From UBA7236 sp964638865 (GTDB lineage Bacteria > Bacteroidota > Bacteroidia > Chitinophagales > BACL12), in contig CAZXBG010000026.1 of the NCBI GenBank assembly GCA_964638865.1, positions 1 through 32,906 on the forward strand: a stretch of 32,906 bases of DNA. The letters run 5' to 3'. The notes under the pieces were generated by a model. The model had not been told where the DNA came from. It saw only the letters and a program-made list of their open reading frames with translations, and did not search any database. Numbering within the stretch: the first letter of the stretch is position 1; every line of letters begins with the position of its first letter. The translations under genes were made by a program, and so were the position numbers. This document shows positions 24,469 through 32,802 of this stretch, piece by piece.

Positions 24469-25107
24469 TTAAACAATTCTTTCTTTCAGGGCTTTTGCAA
24501 CGGCTTCGCTGACGCTGTTTACGTGCAGTTTTTTGTAGATATTTCGGATATGAAAATTTACGGTGTGGTAGCTGATCTTTTGTTTATCGGCTACCATTTT
24601 ATAACTAAGCCCATCAACCAAATGTGTAAGAATTTCTTTTTCTTTTACGGAGAGTAAATTTTCCGTTGATATTTTTTTTTCTTCTTTTACTTTAAAAAAA
24701 GAAAGCACTTTGAGAGCAATTTCGGGTGTCATTGGAGCGCCGCCCTCATAAATTTCTTTTATTGCTTCCAGTAATTTTATAGGAGCTGTTTTTTTAAGTA
24801 AATATCCTGTTGCGCCGGCTAATATGCTTTGAAAAACCTTTTCGTCGTGATCGAAAACGGTTTGCATCATTACCGGTAATTCAGGAAATTGGTCTTTAAT
24901 TATTTTAACAGCATCTATGCCATTTATGCCCGGCATGTCGATATCCATTAAAATAACATTTGGTTCGCTGCGCAAAATATCCTCCACCAAATTGGAACAA
25001 TCTTCAAACACTCCGGCGCAAATAAACCCTGGTGAATTATCCAGCAATAATTTAACCCCATCGCGGCGGGTGGCATTGTCGTCAAAAAGTGTAACGCGAA
25101 TATCCAT
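24469..25107 (-). CDS. NarL/FixJ-type response regulator
   Basis: This 212-residue two-component response regulator has a receiver domain (about 1-120) with the acidic pair Asp9/Asp10, phospho-acceptor Asp55 (VILMDIDMPG), Thr83 and Lys105. A LuxR-type helix-turn-helix follows (about 145-205: LLSVKEKEILTHLVDGLSYK, then TVNFHIRNIYKKLHVNS). Phosphorylation would let it dimerise and bind DNA. It lies 64 bp after the histidine-kinase gene on the same strand, so the two are the likely cognate pair. The next gene downstream, a giant surface protein, has its own promoter candidate and may be a target. Confidence 0.95.
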   Translation of the reverse strand: MDIRVTLFDDNATRRDGVKLLLDNSPGFICAGVFEDCSNLVEDILRSEPNVILMDIDMPGINGIDAVKIIKDQFPELPVMMQTVFDHDEKVFQSILAGATGYLLKKTAPIKLLEAIKEIYEGGAPMTPEIALKVLSFFKVKEEKKISTENLLSVKEKEILTHLVDGLSYKMVADKQKISYHTVNFHIRNIYKKLHVNSVSEAVAKALKERIV

Positions 25108-25171
25108 ATAAACTGAAAAACAAAATTACGGAATAAATTATTCGGAGCACCTGCAAAATATAGCAGGTAAA

Positions 25172-28100
25172 CTATATTTCAAATATTAAGTTGATCTTAG
25201 TGCCTTTGCCAATTTCGGAGATGATTTTGAATTTGCCTTTTAGTTTTCGCGAACGGTCCTGCATGCTATGCAATCCGTTTCCAGAATAATTTGTATTCAT
25301 ATCAAATCCGACTCCGTTATCTGCGATCTCCATAACGACCTTATTTTTATTTCTGTATAAATGAATTTTAACTTCGGAACAATTTGCATATTTTACGATA
25401 TTATTTATCGCCTCTTTAAATATAAGAAAAAATTCATGTCGTTTGTCGGGTGTTAATTTAATACCGGTTAATTTTTCATCCACAATAAAATCTGTTTTTA
25501 TGTTTTTTATTAGTAAATTTTCTATTGCAAACGATTTCATGCGTAAGGTCATTTGTTCAAAATTATCGTTTCGGGGTTGAAGCGACCATACGATATGATT
25601 CATATTATCCTGCATTTCGATGCTGGTATCAGAAATTTTATTTAACATGTTCTTCAGATCTTCATTTTCAGTGTTTGATTTCATTTTTGCAACTTCACTG
25701 TATAAATTGATCGTGCTCAACGCGCTGCCAACATCATCGTGAAGGTCGTTTGCAATATTATTGCGGACATTCTGTAATTTTAAAAATTGATTTTCCCGAT
25801 ACTTAATAATAATATAAATTAACGATATCCCGCTTAAAATACACAATAAATAAAACCACCATTGTTGCCAATAAGGATGTTTAATAACGAATTCGACGAG
25901 CAGATTTTCAGGACTCCAATCGCCTTGCGGATTTGTAACTTTCAATAATAATTTATACTTACCCGGAGGCAAACTGGTGAACCTGATTTCACCCGAATTG
26001 CCGGTTTCAATCCACTCATTATTTAATCCCTCCAGATGATATTGATATTTTACAGTTGATGGTTGCGATAATTGCAAACAGGAAAATCTAATAGTAATAA
26101 AATTTTCTTTATGGCTAAATGTCAGGTCATTAAACGCCGTCGTGTTAAAAATTGGATCATCAAAAATTGAAAATTCGCTCAGGTAGATTTGGGGGAAACT
26201 CGTTTCAAACCGGTAAGATTCCGGATCAAATTGTATCAGATAATTTCCTGCACCATAAAACCAGTCACCTCCCTCCATCTGAAATAATTGCACGGGGTTT
26301 TTTAGCAACCAATCACTGTTGAGCAAAGGAACAAAACGGAATTTTTTGTTTCGCGGATCAAATACTTCAAAACCTCCGCGAACTGCCGACCAGAAATTTT
26401 TGTTTTCATCTACATACAATCCATACATAGGAAAGCTTTGCGACTTATCCGGAGAATAATAAGTGAATTTATTTCCGTCGTATTCATTTATTCCGTTGCC
26501 GGTAGTGATCCAGAGATGTTTATATTCATCCTCAAAAATACCACTCACCGAATTATTGGAGATAGTATTGCTGTCGTTACCAAGATGCAGGAATATTTCG
26601 AAATCATGTTTGAGTTCAATACTTTTATTCCATTTGTTCAATCCTTCTGAAGTGCCTACCCAAATATTTTTTTCGGAGTCGCGATAAACAACGCGCACAA
26701 AATTATTAGAAAGCGCATTCGGCTCATTAACTTTGTAAAAATCTCTGTACACAGAATTTTTAACGTCATATACACCAATGCCTGAACCGATGGTTCTGAA
26801 TAAATGAAGGGGATTGTCTTCTATGGTATCAAATAAAACATCGTAAGTCTGGTATCTTTTCAGATATGCATCAAGTTTATATTTTTCTCCTGTAGCCGAG
26901 GAATAAAAATATTCGGGATTAAACAATTGTATGTTTTCATTTTTAGGGGTGTAAATAAAAGTACTTGATTCGGTGTTGAGATAATATTGTTCCGCATTTA
27001 ATTTTTTTGCAGAGGTTGTCCGCAATGTATTGTTGCGATATTGAAATGTGATCAGTTTACATTGTTTATCCGGGATTGAAAAAGCATAAATTCCATTTGA
27101 AGTGCAAATTCCCAGCTTTTCCGGATTGTATGCAAAGGTGGAGAAATGATTAATATCTTTTTCAAAATCGTTGCTGATCTGATACCTTTTAAATTGCCAT
27201 TGCATTGGATTGTATTTACTCAAACCGGCACTTGTACCTATCCATAGAATTCCATTTTTACTTTTATAAATACAGGTTATTCTGTTGGAAGCAATGCTGA
27301 AATTATCATCTCTTTTATGTTTATACTGAATGGAAGAAAACCGGTGTTTATCGGTAAGATACAATCCCGATTGTCGGGTGCCCACCAATAAAATATCTTC
27401 ATCAAAAGATAAAACATAAGTAACTTCCGATTCGGTTTCCATCACTTTTTGAGTGGTTACTTCTACACCTGGTTTTACATATAACGGATTTGGTTGAACA
27501 TATAAACCCTTTGCCCAAGTTGCCAGCCAAATGGAGTCGCCATCCACCTCAAAATGCTGTATGCTGGCAGGTGCGGTTTTGAAATTTTGTTTTTTTGGTA
27601 ATTCCCCATTTTTATTAAAAACATACACTGCGCCGGGCGATAATTTTGAAATATACATGTTCTCTCCCTGTACATTGAAATGGTGAACCCAGGTAAAGGA
27701 ATCCGGTTTTGGTATTCCCCCCTTCGGATCAATTATAGATTTGGTAGTATCTGCCTTACAGGAATAAGATATTTCGAAAGTATTTTTATGAATAAATCCT
27801 ACCGAAGCGTTTTCAGAACTAAAAAGTATGTAGTCCTTATTTAATTCTTCCACGGCTATCACGCGATTAGAAACGATGGAAGTGGTTTCTGCCGGGTCGT
27901 TTCTGAATTGCAGAAATTGTTTATCTTTTGTTGCAGAAGGATCATATCTCGTTAATCCTCCATCCCTTGTTGCTATCCAAAATATGCCCTCACTGTCTTC
28001 TAAAATGTCGACAATAACATTTCCCGATAACGAATTTTTATTTCCCTCAATGGAATAAAATGTTTGAAACAGAAGTCCGTCATATTTATTTAAACCATTT

Positions 28101-28285
28101 GCGGTGCCTATCCATAGAAATCCATTTCTGTCCTCATAAATACAAGTGATCATATTGTCACTCAATCCATTGGAAGTGGTTATATTTTCAAAATATAATT
28201 GCGGAAATTCCTGCGCATAAACAGGATGCGCAAAATAGAATGCTGAAATACATAAAAGATAATATTTAAGAATATGTGTTTTCAA
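25172..28285 (-). CDS. Two-component sensor histidine kinase with reg_prop beta-propeller and Y_Y_Y domains
   Basis: This 1037-residue membrane sensor has a signal peptide (about 1-24), a large periplasmic double propeller of reg_prop blades (motifs such as IYEDRNGFLWIGTANGLNKY repeat through about residue 720), a Y_Y_Y domain (about 725-800; YQYHLEGLNNEW, FTSLPPGKYKLLLKV), one membrane helix (about 808-828), a HisKA_3 domain with the phospho-acceptor His849 in NDLHDDVGSAL, and a HATPase domain (FKEAINNIVKYA, DNGVGFDMN, GNGLHSM). There is no C-terminal receiver or AraC domain, so it needs a separate regulator, the NarL-type gene 64 bp downstream. The start is a TTG at 28285. Family members often sense glycans; the ligand here is unknown and no polysaccharide-utilisation genes are nearby. 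Confidence 0.94.
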   Translation of the reverse strand: MKTHILKYYLLCISAFYFAHPVYAQEFPQLYFENITTSNGLSDNMITCIYEDRNGFLWIGTANGLNKYDGLLFQTFYSIEGNKNSLSGNVIVDILEDSEGIFWIATRDGGLTRYDPSATKDKQFLQFRNDPAETTSIVSNRVIAVEELNKDYILFSSENASVGFIHKNTFEISYSCKADTTKSIIDPKGGIPKPDSFTWVHHFNVQGENMYISKLSPGAVYVFNKNGELPKKQNFKTAPASIQHFEVDGDSIWLATWAKGLYVQPNPLYVKPGVEVTTQKVMETESEVTYVLSFDEDILLVGTRQSGLYLTDKHRFSSIQYKHKRDDNFSIASNRITCIYKSKNGILWIGTSAGLSKYNPMQWQFKRYQISNDFEKDINHFSTFAYNPEKLGICTSNGIYAFSIPDKQCKLITFQYRNNTLRTTSAKKLNAEQYYLNTESSTFIYTPKNENIQLFNPEYFYSSATGEKYKLDAYLKRYQTYDVLFDTIEDNPLHLFRTIGSGIGVYDVKNSVYRDFYKVNEPNALSNNFVRVVYRDSEKNIWVGTSEGLNKWNKSIELKHDFEIFLHLGNDSNTISNNSVSGIFEDEYKHLWITTGNGINEYDGNKFTYYSPDKSQSFPMYGLYVDENKNFWSAVRGGFEVFDPRNKKFRFVPLLNSDWLLKNPVQLFQMEGGDWFYGAGNYLIQFDPESYRFETSFPQIYLSEFSIFDDPIFNTTAFNDLTFSHKENFITIRFSCLQLSQPSTVKYQYHLEGLNNEWIETGNSGEIRFTSLPPGKYKLLLKVTNPQGDWSPENLLVEFVIKHPYWQQWWFYLLCILSGISLIYIIIKYRENQFLKLQNVRNNIANDLHDDVGSALSTINLYSEVAKMKSNTENEDLKNMLNKISDTSIEMQDNMNHIVWSLQPRNDNFEQMTLRMKSFAIENLLIKNIKTDFIVDEKLTGIKLTPDKRHEFFLIFKEAINNIVKYANCSEVKIHLYRNKNKVVMEIADNGVGFDMNTNYSGNGLHSMQDRSRKLKGKFKIISEIGKGTKINLIFEI

Positions 28286-28345
28286 ATATTGACAACTGAT
28301 AATTTACAATTGTATTTTTGGGATCCATTACAGGTAAAACAAATC

Positions 28346-29248
28346 TTATTTTCCGGTAACTTGCTGGAACACATCTTCCAAACTCTGTTTTTCAATGTTC
28401 AGGTTTAACAAAGTGTATTTATTTTCCACCGCAAAACGGAAAAGGATCTCCCGAATATCTTCCTTGCCGGAATATTCTATGGTCAATTTATTTTCGCCTG
28501 TTACTTTCTCAATGCCGCTTATCCCGGATAATAATGTTGTATCAATGCGTTCTTTAAATTCAACATCCACAATGGTGAATCCCTTTTGCTGCGATTTTAA
28601 CCCTTCCACAGTGTCGTCCGCTACAATTTTTCCCTTGTTGATGATGATAACACGGCTGCAGATAGCTTGCACTTCCTGCATAATATGCGTAGATAAAATT
28701 ACCGTTTTTTCTTTTCCTATATTTTTAATCAGACTTCTTATCTCTGCCAATTGATTAGGATCAAGTCCGGATGTTGGTTCGTCCATGATCAATACTTTTG
28801 GATCGTGCAACATCGCCTGCGCTAAACCTACACGCTGGCGATATCCCTTGCTCAATTGCCCTATTTTCTTTTTTCTTTCCACGGTCAATCCGGTCATCGC
28901 AATCATCTCATCAATACGTTTTTGGGGACTTTTCATATTGTGCAAACGCGCTGCGAATTCAAGGTATTCTTTTACATACATTTCAGGATATAGAGGATTG
29001 TGTTCCGGCAGATATCCGATGTTTTTTCTTACATCCATCGACTGTTTTTCTGTATCAAATCCGCAAACACTCGCTTTACCACCGGTTTGGGGAATAAAAC
29101 AGGTAAGTATCTTCATAGTAGTGCTTTTGCCGGCACCATTCGGGCCTAAAAAACCAACAATCTCCCCTGCCTCAACATCAAAGGAAATGTCGTTAACAGC
29201 TTTTTGTTCTCCGTAGAGTTTGGTAATATGCTCAACTTTTATAGACAT
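28346..29248 (-). CDS. gldA: Gliding-motility ABC transporter ATP-binding subunit GldA
   Basis: GldA is the ATPase that powers the GldAFG transporter at the inner membrane. The 300-residue protein from the ATG at 29248 (MSIKVEHITKLYGEQ) has Walker A GPNGAGKST (35-43), signature LSKGYRQR (132-139), Walker B VLIMDEP (152-158) and a switch histidine in ILSTHIM. A longer in-frame ORF to 29308 is not preferred because it runs through the promoter region. The histidine-kinase gene begins 60 bp after the stop on the same strand; the partner genes gldF and gldG lie about 9.5 kb further on. Confidence 0.95.
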   Translation of the reverse strand: MSIKVEHITKLYGEQKAVNDISFDVEAGEIVGFLGPNGAGKSTTMKILTCFIPQTGGKASVCGFDTEKQSMDVRKNIGYLPEHNPLYPEMYVKEYLEFAARLHNMKSPQKRIDEMIAMTGLTVERKKKIGQLSKGYRQRVGLAQAMLHDPKVLIMDEPTSGLDPNQLAEIRSLIKNIGKEKTVILSTHIMQEVQAICSRVIIINKGKIVADDTVEGLKSQQKGFTIVDVEFKERIDTTLLSGISGIEKVTGENKLTIEYSGKEDIREILFRFAVENKYTLLNLNIEKQSLEDVFQQVTGK

Positions 29249-29264
29249 GTAAGTAAAGTAACTG

Positions 29265-29300
29265 CAAAAATAAGAGTTGTAACGCCCAAACTCGTTACAA
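29265..29300 (-). promoter_or_regulatory. -7 box and inverted repeat upstream of gldA
   Basis: TATTTTTG on the minus strand (29265-29272) lies 16 bp ahead of the gldA ATG. Immediately upstream, TTGTAACG (29277-29284) and CGTTACAA (29293-29300) form a perfect 8 bp inverted repeat with an 8 bp spacer, where the -33 region would be. A repressor or activator site is plausible. Confidence 0.45.
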
Positions 29301-29464
29301 GATTGCAATATTAAAAATTGTTTAAATCTAAGCCTTAAAACAAATTAACCTTACTATTATTTACATTCTACTTAATTTATGTATCGTTTATTTGCTATTT
29401 ATATAAATATAACGCTATATTTTTTGTTTAATTGATATTTAAACAAAAATTGCAACAAAAAATA

Positions 29465-29497
29465 TTTTGCATATTCATTTCTTGACATATAGCTTTG
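29465..29497 (+). promoter_or_regulatory. Bacteroidota-type promoter of the T9SS gene at 29541
   Basis: TTTTG (29465-29469), a 20 bp spacer and TAGCTTTG (29490-29497) are a very good match to the -33/-7 consensus. The transcript would start near 29503, about 38 nt before the proposed start at 29541. Confidence 0.7.
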
Positions 29498-29540
29498 CCT
29501 TTTATTTTTCTAATTCCTAATCCTAAACAAACCAAATTTA

Positions 29541-30881
29541 ATCAAAAAACTGCACACAATTAAAGCAGCATTTTTGCTGTTATGTCTGATCTCTGTCCAG
29601 AGTTTATCAGCGCAAACAATTTACACATTCAACAACGACGAATCCGGAGCACCAGGATCTACAGCAGTTGGAGTTACTGCCTCAGACCTTACGCCTGTAA
29701 ATGGGGTAGTTGAAATTAACGCCTGTGGAACAGGATACAGCACGGATACCTGGAGCACCTCAACAGCAGCATTTTCCACAGCATTTTCTGCCATACAATT
29801 GACCTTAACACCAAGTGCAGGATACACTATGAACTTTACGCAAATGCAATTCGATCTTGGACGTAACCCTCAGGGTCCTACAAGAATGCGTTATGCATAT
29901 AGTATCGACGGTGGTATTACCTGGATCAACAATGGGTTAGACCTAAGTGTGCCAAGTGGTTCATGCGGTTCCGGAACTACATTTATCTGGAATATGACTG
30001 ATTTCAGCTCCACAACTGCTGTTATTTTTCGTATTTATGGATGGAATGCAGGTAACGTAAACGGACAGGAAAGAAATTATAATGGTTCAGTAAGTGGAAC
30101 AGTATGTTCCAATGCACCGGCTACAATTTCTCCTACAGGTGTTGCAGTTACTTGTAAAGGCGATCCTGTTACTTTCACCACTACTGCTTGCATTGGATGT
30201 ACTTATCAGTGGTATAAAAATGATAACCCTTTAACAGGTGCTACCACTACTTCTTATGCAACAACTAAACCTGCATATTACAATGTACTTGTTACACAGT
30301 CAAATGGTTGTTCTGTTTATTCTCCTTATACCGAATTAAATATCGGATTAAATCCTAATGCAAATATTTATTATCCAAACGGTTTAAATCTTTGTTCTCC
30401 AACGCCGGGTACTAATATTATAGTTAAAGTGGGTTACCTTGAAACAAATACTTATCAATGGTATAAAAACGGTGTCGAATATGTTGGCGACGGCGCTACA
30501 TCATGGAGAATATTCCCTACTGAAGCCGGTGATTACCGTTGTTCAATTACATCAAGTGATAATTGTAACCGCATTACAGATATTGCAACAGTAATTAATG
30601 TTTGTCGTTTATCTGAAACAGAAATGTCTGGTTTTGAAGTTTATCCAAATCCAACATCCGGTGAATTTAATGTGAATATGAATTTATCTGCTACAGTAAC
30701 CACTGCTGATATCATTATTGTAAATATGATTGGCGATGTTGTTTATTCAAATAATACAACGCTTACGAATGGTAATTTGAATGCTGCTGTTAATTTGCAA
30801 AATGCAACAGCCGGATTATACCTTGTAAAAGTTATTGCAGGTGGCAATGAGTACAACAAACAAATTGTTATCAATAAATAA
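29541..30881 (+). CDS. Secreted Ig-like protein with T9SS type A sorting domain; unusual ATC start
   Basis: This exported protein has about 446 residues. An N-terminal beta-sandwich-like domain (about 25-180) is followed by two Ig-like repeats (about 185-260 and 260-355; 'YQWYKNxxPLTGATTTSYAT', 'YQWYKNGVEYVGDG') and a type A sorting domain (FEVYPNPTSGEFNV to KQIVINK). No in-frame ATG exists at the 5' end. The first usable TTG (29574) gives a signal peptide without its usual basic start (MLLCLISVQ). Reading back 11 codons to 29541 gives ATC AAA AAA CTG CAC, an otherwise perfect signal peptide (xKKLHTIKAAFLLLCLIS). The start is either a rare ATC, a sequencing error for ATG, or CTG/TTG further in. 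The gene is related to its neighbour at 31191. Confidence 0.85.
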   Translation: MKKLHTIKAAFLLLCLISVQSLSAQTIYTFNNDESGAPGSTAVGVTASDLTPVNGVVEINACGTGYSTDTWSTSTAAFSTAFSAIQLTLTPSAGYTMNFTQMQFDLGRNPQGPTRMRYAYSIDGGITWINNGLDLSVPSGSCGSGTTFIWNMTDFSSTTAVIFRIYGWNAGNVNGQERNYNGSVSGTVCSNAPATISPTGVAVTCKGDPVTFTTTACIGCTYQWYKNDNPLTGATTTSYATTKPAYYNVLVTQSNGCSVYSPYTELNIGLNPNANIYYPNGLNLCSPTPGTNIIVKVGYLETNTYQWYKNGVEYVGDGATSWRIFPTEAGDYRCSITSSDNCNRITDIATVINVCRLSETEMSGFEVYPNPTSGEFNVNMNLSATVTTADIIIVNMIGDVVYSNNTTLTNGNLNAAVNLQNATAGLYLVKVIAGGNEYNKQIVINK

Positions 30882-30901
30882 TTGATAAATTAAATACTAT
30901 T

Positions 30902-30936
30902 AAAAGGCATGCAGATATATTCTGCATGCCTTTTTT
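30902..30936 (+). terminator. Rho-independent terminator after the first Ig-like T9SS gene
   Basis: A perfect 14 bp stem (AAAAGGCATGCAGA with its complement) and a 5 nt loop are followed by a T-run. It begins 20 bp after the stop at 30881. Confidence 0.92.
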
Positions 30937-31190
30937 AATTTTAGTTATTCATGGTTTTGTCAAACTATAATTTGCCTCAATAGCGTCTCGCTAATATAAT
31001 ATTGATAGTAAGTAGATTAACATTTTTAAATTAATATGGGTATCAACCGCTGCCGAATTCCGTTATGCAGGCAATGCATAGGCAATTCTAAGGTCTGCAT
31101 TTTATTAACAATTCGTTAATATCAAAATTATAAATGCATTATCTTTACTGGGCACTTTTACACTTAGTCTACCAAACTTAAACCATACGT
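30937..31190. other. Upstream region of the second T9SS gene
   Basis: No gene is seen. ATTAAC (31104-31109) and GTTAAT (31115-31120) form a short inverted repeat. A weak -7-like TATCTTTA lies at 31140-31147, the same octamer as upstream of the gene at 2483. No convincing TTG is placed upstream of it. Confidence 0.4.
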
Positions 31191-32747
31191 ATGAAAATTT
31201 ATTACAACACCCGATTGTCCATTTCCTTATTTACAATAATCTTATTCCTTGCAACCTTTGGTTTCGCTCAAACGAATCCGGTTCCGCAGGTTATTCCATT
31301 TACGCAGGACTTCACCGCCCTTTTGCATACTTCCACAGTCTACCCGGCAGGTTTACAAGGTTGGAAGGTGAGTTCAGCGGCAACAACGTCTATTGTAACA
31401 ACGGGTCCAACCGCTGATCACACACTTACGGCAAATTCCAGCGCATCCTCTAATGCAGGAGGTATTCATAATTACAACGGCAAAATAGGGTTATTATCCT
31501 CAGGTTCCACTAACCCGGGAATTGCAATGGCTATTAATACCTCCGGAAGCAATAATATCACACTTTCTTATAGTATTATGGTGATCCGCAATCCTTATGA
31601 TGGCGGTTCCAATACCAGAATAAATGAATCGGTACTGCAATACCGAATTGGAAATACCGGCGCATTCACTACGCTGGCAGGAGTTGAATATGTAAGTGGA
31701 ACAATAATACAAACAACAAGTGGTGTTACCACTCCGCAAAATCTCGAGAACAGAAGTATTGTATTGCCTGCTTCCTGCAATAATCAACCTGAAGTACAAA
31801 TACGTTGGATAAATCACGACCAAACCGGCGCCGGTTCACGACCTAGTTTTGCAGTTGACAATATTGTTGTGGAACAGGATAATGATGGTGACGGATTTGG
31901 TGCAATAACCGATTGTAATGACAATGATGTTACTATAAATTCTGCCGCAACTGAAATATGTGATGGCGTGGATAATAATTGTGATGGTAATATTGATGAT
32001 GTTGTGCTCAATGCACCTACAATTTCTCCCTCCGGTATTATTAATTTATGCAAACCGGATGCAGTTAACTTATCCATTGAAGGTTCTTACGATTCTTATC
32101 AATGGTATAAAAACGGAACTATAATTTCCGGTGCCACTTCCAATAATTATAACACAAACAAACCCGGATATTATTCTGTAACAGTAATGCTTGGCGACTG
32201 CTCTGCAACGTCTGCCGTGCAATCTGTAGCAGTATTAGCCTCTCCTTTGGCAAATATTTCTGCACCAAACGGATTGGATCTCTGTTTCGGAGTTGTAAAA
32301 TTAAAAGCGAGTTATAATGCAACCTATACCTATCAATGGTATTTGGAAGGTTTGCCTATAGCGGCAACTTCTTATACATATTTACCACTTGAAACAGGTA
32401 ATTATTATTGTGAGGTTACCAGTGCAGAAGGATGTGCGAGAAACACCACTACACTTACCGTAATTAATTCCTGTGGAAGGATTGGTGAAACAAAAAATAC
32501 TTTAAATGTTTATCCAAATCCTTCGAATGGAGAATTTAATATTTTGTTTTCTGCAGACCAATCCATTAATACAGATGCCGATATCAGAATTTATAATTTA
32601 TTGGGAGCACAAGTATATCAAAATTCAACTTCCATAATTAATGGAATGGCAGAATATAATATTCAATTAAATGAATTAAGCGGAATGTATTTTATTAAAA
32701 TTGCAGTAAACGAAGTGGAATATAATTCTACTGTTATTTTAGATTAG
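31191..32747 (+). CDS. Secreted protein with MopE-like metal-binding motif, Ig-like repeats and T9SS type A sorting domain
   Basis: This 518-residue exported protein has a signal peptide (about 1-26, ending FGFAQ). Residues about 27-228 are a beta-sandwich-like domain. At about 230-270 lies an aspartate/asparagine-rich stretch (DNDGDGFGAITDCNDND, then EICDGVDNNCDGNIDD), which matches the 'putative metal-binding motif' known from MopE-like proteins and probably binds calcium or copper. Two Ig-like repeats follow (about 272-345 and 345-430, with 'YQWYKNGTIISGATSNNY'), then a type A sorting domain (LNVYPNPSNGEFNI to STVILD). The C-terminal half is clearly related to the preceding gene, suggesting duplication with a swapped N-terminal part. 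The start ATG is followed by AAA ATT TAT, and a terminator closes the gene. Confidence 0.9.
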   Translation: MKIYYNTRLSISLFTIILFLATFGFAQTNPVPQVIPFTQDFTALLHTSTVYPAGLQGWKVSSAATTSIVTTGPTADHTLTANSSASSNAGGIHNYNGKIGLLSSGSTNPGIAMAINTSGSNNITLSYSIMVIRNPYDGGSNTRINESVLQYRIGNTGAFTTLAGVEYVSGTIIQTTSGVTTPQNLENRSIVLPASCNNQPEVQIRWINHDQTGAGSRPSFAVDNIVVEQDNDGDGFGAITDCNDNDVTINSAATEICDGVDNNCDGNIDDVVLNAPTISPSGIINLCKPDAVNLSIEGSYDSYQWYKNGTIISGATSNNYNTNKPGYYSVTVMLGDCSATSAVQSVAVLASPLANISAPNGLDLCFGVVKLKASYNATYTYQWYLEGLPIAATSYTYLPLETGNYYCEVTSAEGCARNTTTLTVINSCGRIGETKNTLNVYPNPSNGEFNILFSADQSINTDADIRIYNLLGAQVYQNSTSIINGMAEYNIQLNELSGMYFIKIAVNEVEYNSTVILD

Positions 32748-32768
32748 TAATATTATTTTAAAGCAATT

Positions 32769-32802
32769 AAAAAACCGAAGGAGATTAGCTTTCGGTTTTT
32801 TT
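32769..32802 (+). terminator. Rho-independent terminator after the MopE-motif gene
   Basis: An 11 bp stem (AAAAAACCGAA with TTCGGTTTTTT) encloses an 11 nt loop and ends in a T-run. It starts about 20 bp after the stop at 32747. Confidence 0.85.

Noticed and set aside
25172..28285. Hybrid two-component system of a polysaccharide-utilisation locus
   Set aside because: There is no receiver or AraC domain in the protein and no SusC/SusD or glycoside hydrolase genes in the window.
28785..29216. 143-residue plus-strand frame opposite gldA
   Set aside because: It is the antisense shadow of a well-conserved ABC ATPase and shows no protein-like features of its own.
29249..29308. N-terminal extension of GldA to 29308
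   Set aside because: Known GldA-like ATPases begin at the MSIKVEHITKLYG position, and the extra codons run through the -7 box and inverted repeat.
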